Shown: positions 33,391-33,614 of the stretch, one piece after another
How positions within the stretch are numbered: position 1 is the first letter of the stretch
How the letters are laid out: the number at the start of each line of letters is the position of its first letter
NCBI GenBank assembly: GCA_013373545.1
Contig: JABXHQ010000139.1
Coordinates: 1 to 33,614 of the forward strand
DNA: 33,614 nt
Direction of reading: 5' to 3'
From: Gammaproteobacteria bacterium
Lineage (GTDB): Bacteria; Pseudomonadota; Gammaproteobacteria; Enterobacterales; Kangiellaceae
The notes under the pieces: model-generated
The model's input: the letters and a program-made list of their open reading frames with translations, nothing else
Databases searched by the model: none
What the model was told of the DNA's origin: nothing
Position numbers and translations under genes: made by a program

Positions 33391-33614
33391 ATGGTCGATC
33401 AATCCTCTCTTTCGCATGAACAAGAAGGTGTTATAAAGTTTGTCCTCGAACATAACGAGTGTCCTCTCGAGCAGCACCCACATTGGTCAAAACAGTTATT
33501 TCAAACACTCAACCACTGGCGCCATATTCAATACCGGTTAGATTTTATTGGCCAACAAGCCGATCGCTACGATGGTTATGGCTTCGGTAATATCAGTTTG
33601 CGCCTGGCACCGGA
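33391..33614 (+). CDS. Class II aldolase/adducin-like protein, partial at window edge
   Basis: The frame is open from an ATG to the end of the window, giving the first 74 residues. The visible part ends with YDGYGFGNISLRLAP, the glycine-rich GNIS.R motif near the N terminus of class II aldolase/adducin-type proteins, preceded by a helical stretch with HWSKQLFQTLNHWRH. Members split sugar phosphates or related compounds using a metal bound by histidines that would lie beyond the edge. No strong ribosome-binding site precedes the ATG. Confidence 0.7.
   Translation, partial: MVDQSSLSHEQEGVIKFVLEHNECPLEQHPHWSKQLFQTLNHWRHIQYRLDFIGQQADRYDGYGFGNISLRLAP

Overview
The window looks like chromosomal DNA of a Gram-negative, probably marine or aquatic gammaproteobacterium. 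It has lipoprotein signal peptides with lipoboxes, a fused siroheme synthase CysG, a YafK-type L,D-transpeptidase, a CvpA protein and moderate-to-low GC. The species cannot be named from sequence alone. Most of the 33.6 kb is ordinary chromosomal gene content. I see no tRNA, rRNA, CRISPR array, prophage or transposase gene.

Layout. 0-5.6 kb: a small lipoprotein, a glutaredoxin-like protein, a BlaI/BlaR1-type repressor-sensor pair behind a clear double operator, a secreted papain-like cysteine peptidase just upstream of that promoter, an acidic protein of unknown function, and a two-gene unit of a small membrane protein and a methyltransferase. 5.6-8.9 kb: an exported unknown, an L,D-transpeptidase and an MFS transporter. 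9.0-12.0 kb: a three-gene operon of a GbsR/MarR-type regulator, cydA and cydB, encoding a cytochrome bd-type quinol oxidase with a short Q-loop. Its promoter has a TATAAT box followed directly by a perfect 18-bp palindrome, which suggests autoregulation of respiration. 12.4-16 kb: a CPBP membrane protease, a Sel1-TonB-Sel1 fusion protein, a lipoprotein and a small unknown.

16.0-20.1 kb: one 1374-residue secreted protein with two MAM-like domains, a cadherin-like domain, calcium-binding thrombospondin type 3 repeats, an Ig-like domain, a carboxypeptidase-regulatory-like domain and a parallel beta-helix. It ends at a strong intrinsic terminator. 20.5-24.1 kb: a DUF817 membrane protein, a CvpA protein carrying a C-terminal DUF4124 domain, and CysG.

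24.1-27.8 kb is the accessory part. It holds five small same-strand genes, four of them for exported proteins and mostly without recognisable homologues. They are separated by four full or partial copies of a short terminal-inverted-repeat element (ends TAGGGTCAGAGTCAATT); a fifth copy lies at 6.6 kb. The elements look like non-autonomous REP/MITE-type mobile repeats, and two have short tandem duplications at their edge. A long hairpin lies in the same region. 28-33.6 kb returns to ordinary genes: a methyl-accepting chemotaxis protein, a DeaD/CsdA-type RNA helicase, a small membrane protein, an AEC-family permease and the start of a class II aldolase-like gene cut by the window edge.

The best candidates for something new are the BlaI/BlaR1-like pair, whose sensor lacks any penicillin-binding domain and which sits next to a secreted cysteine peptidase; the regulator-cydAB operon with its palindromic operator; and the repeat-studded cluster of small exported proteins.
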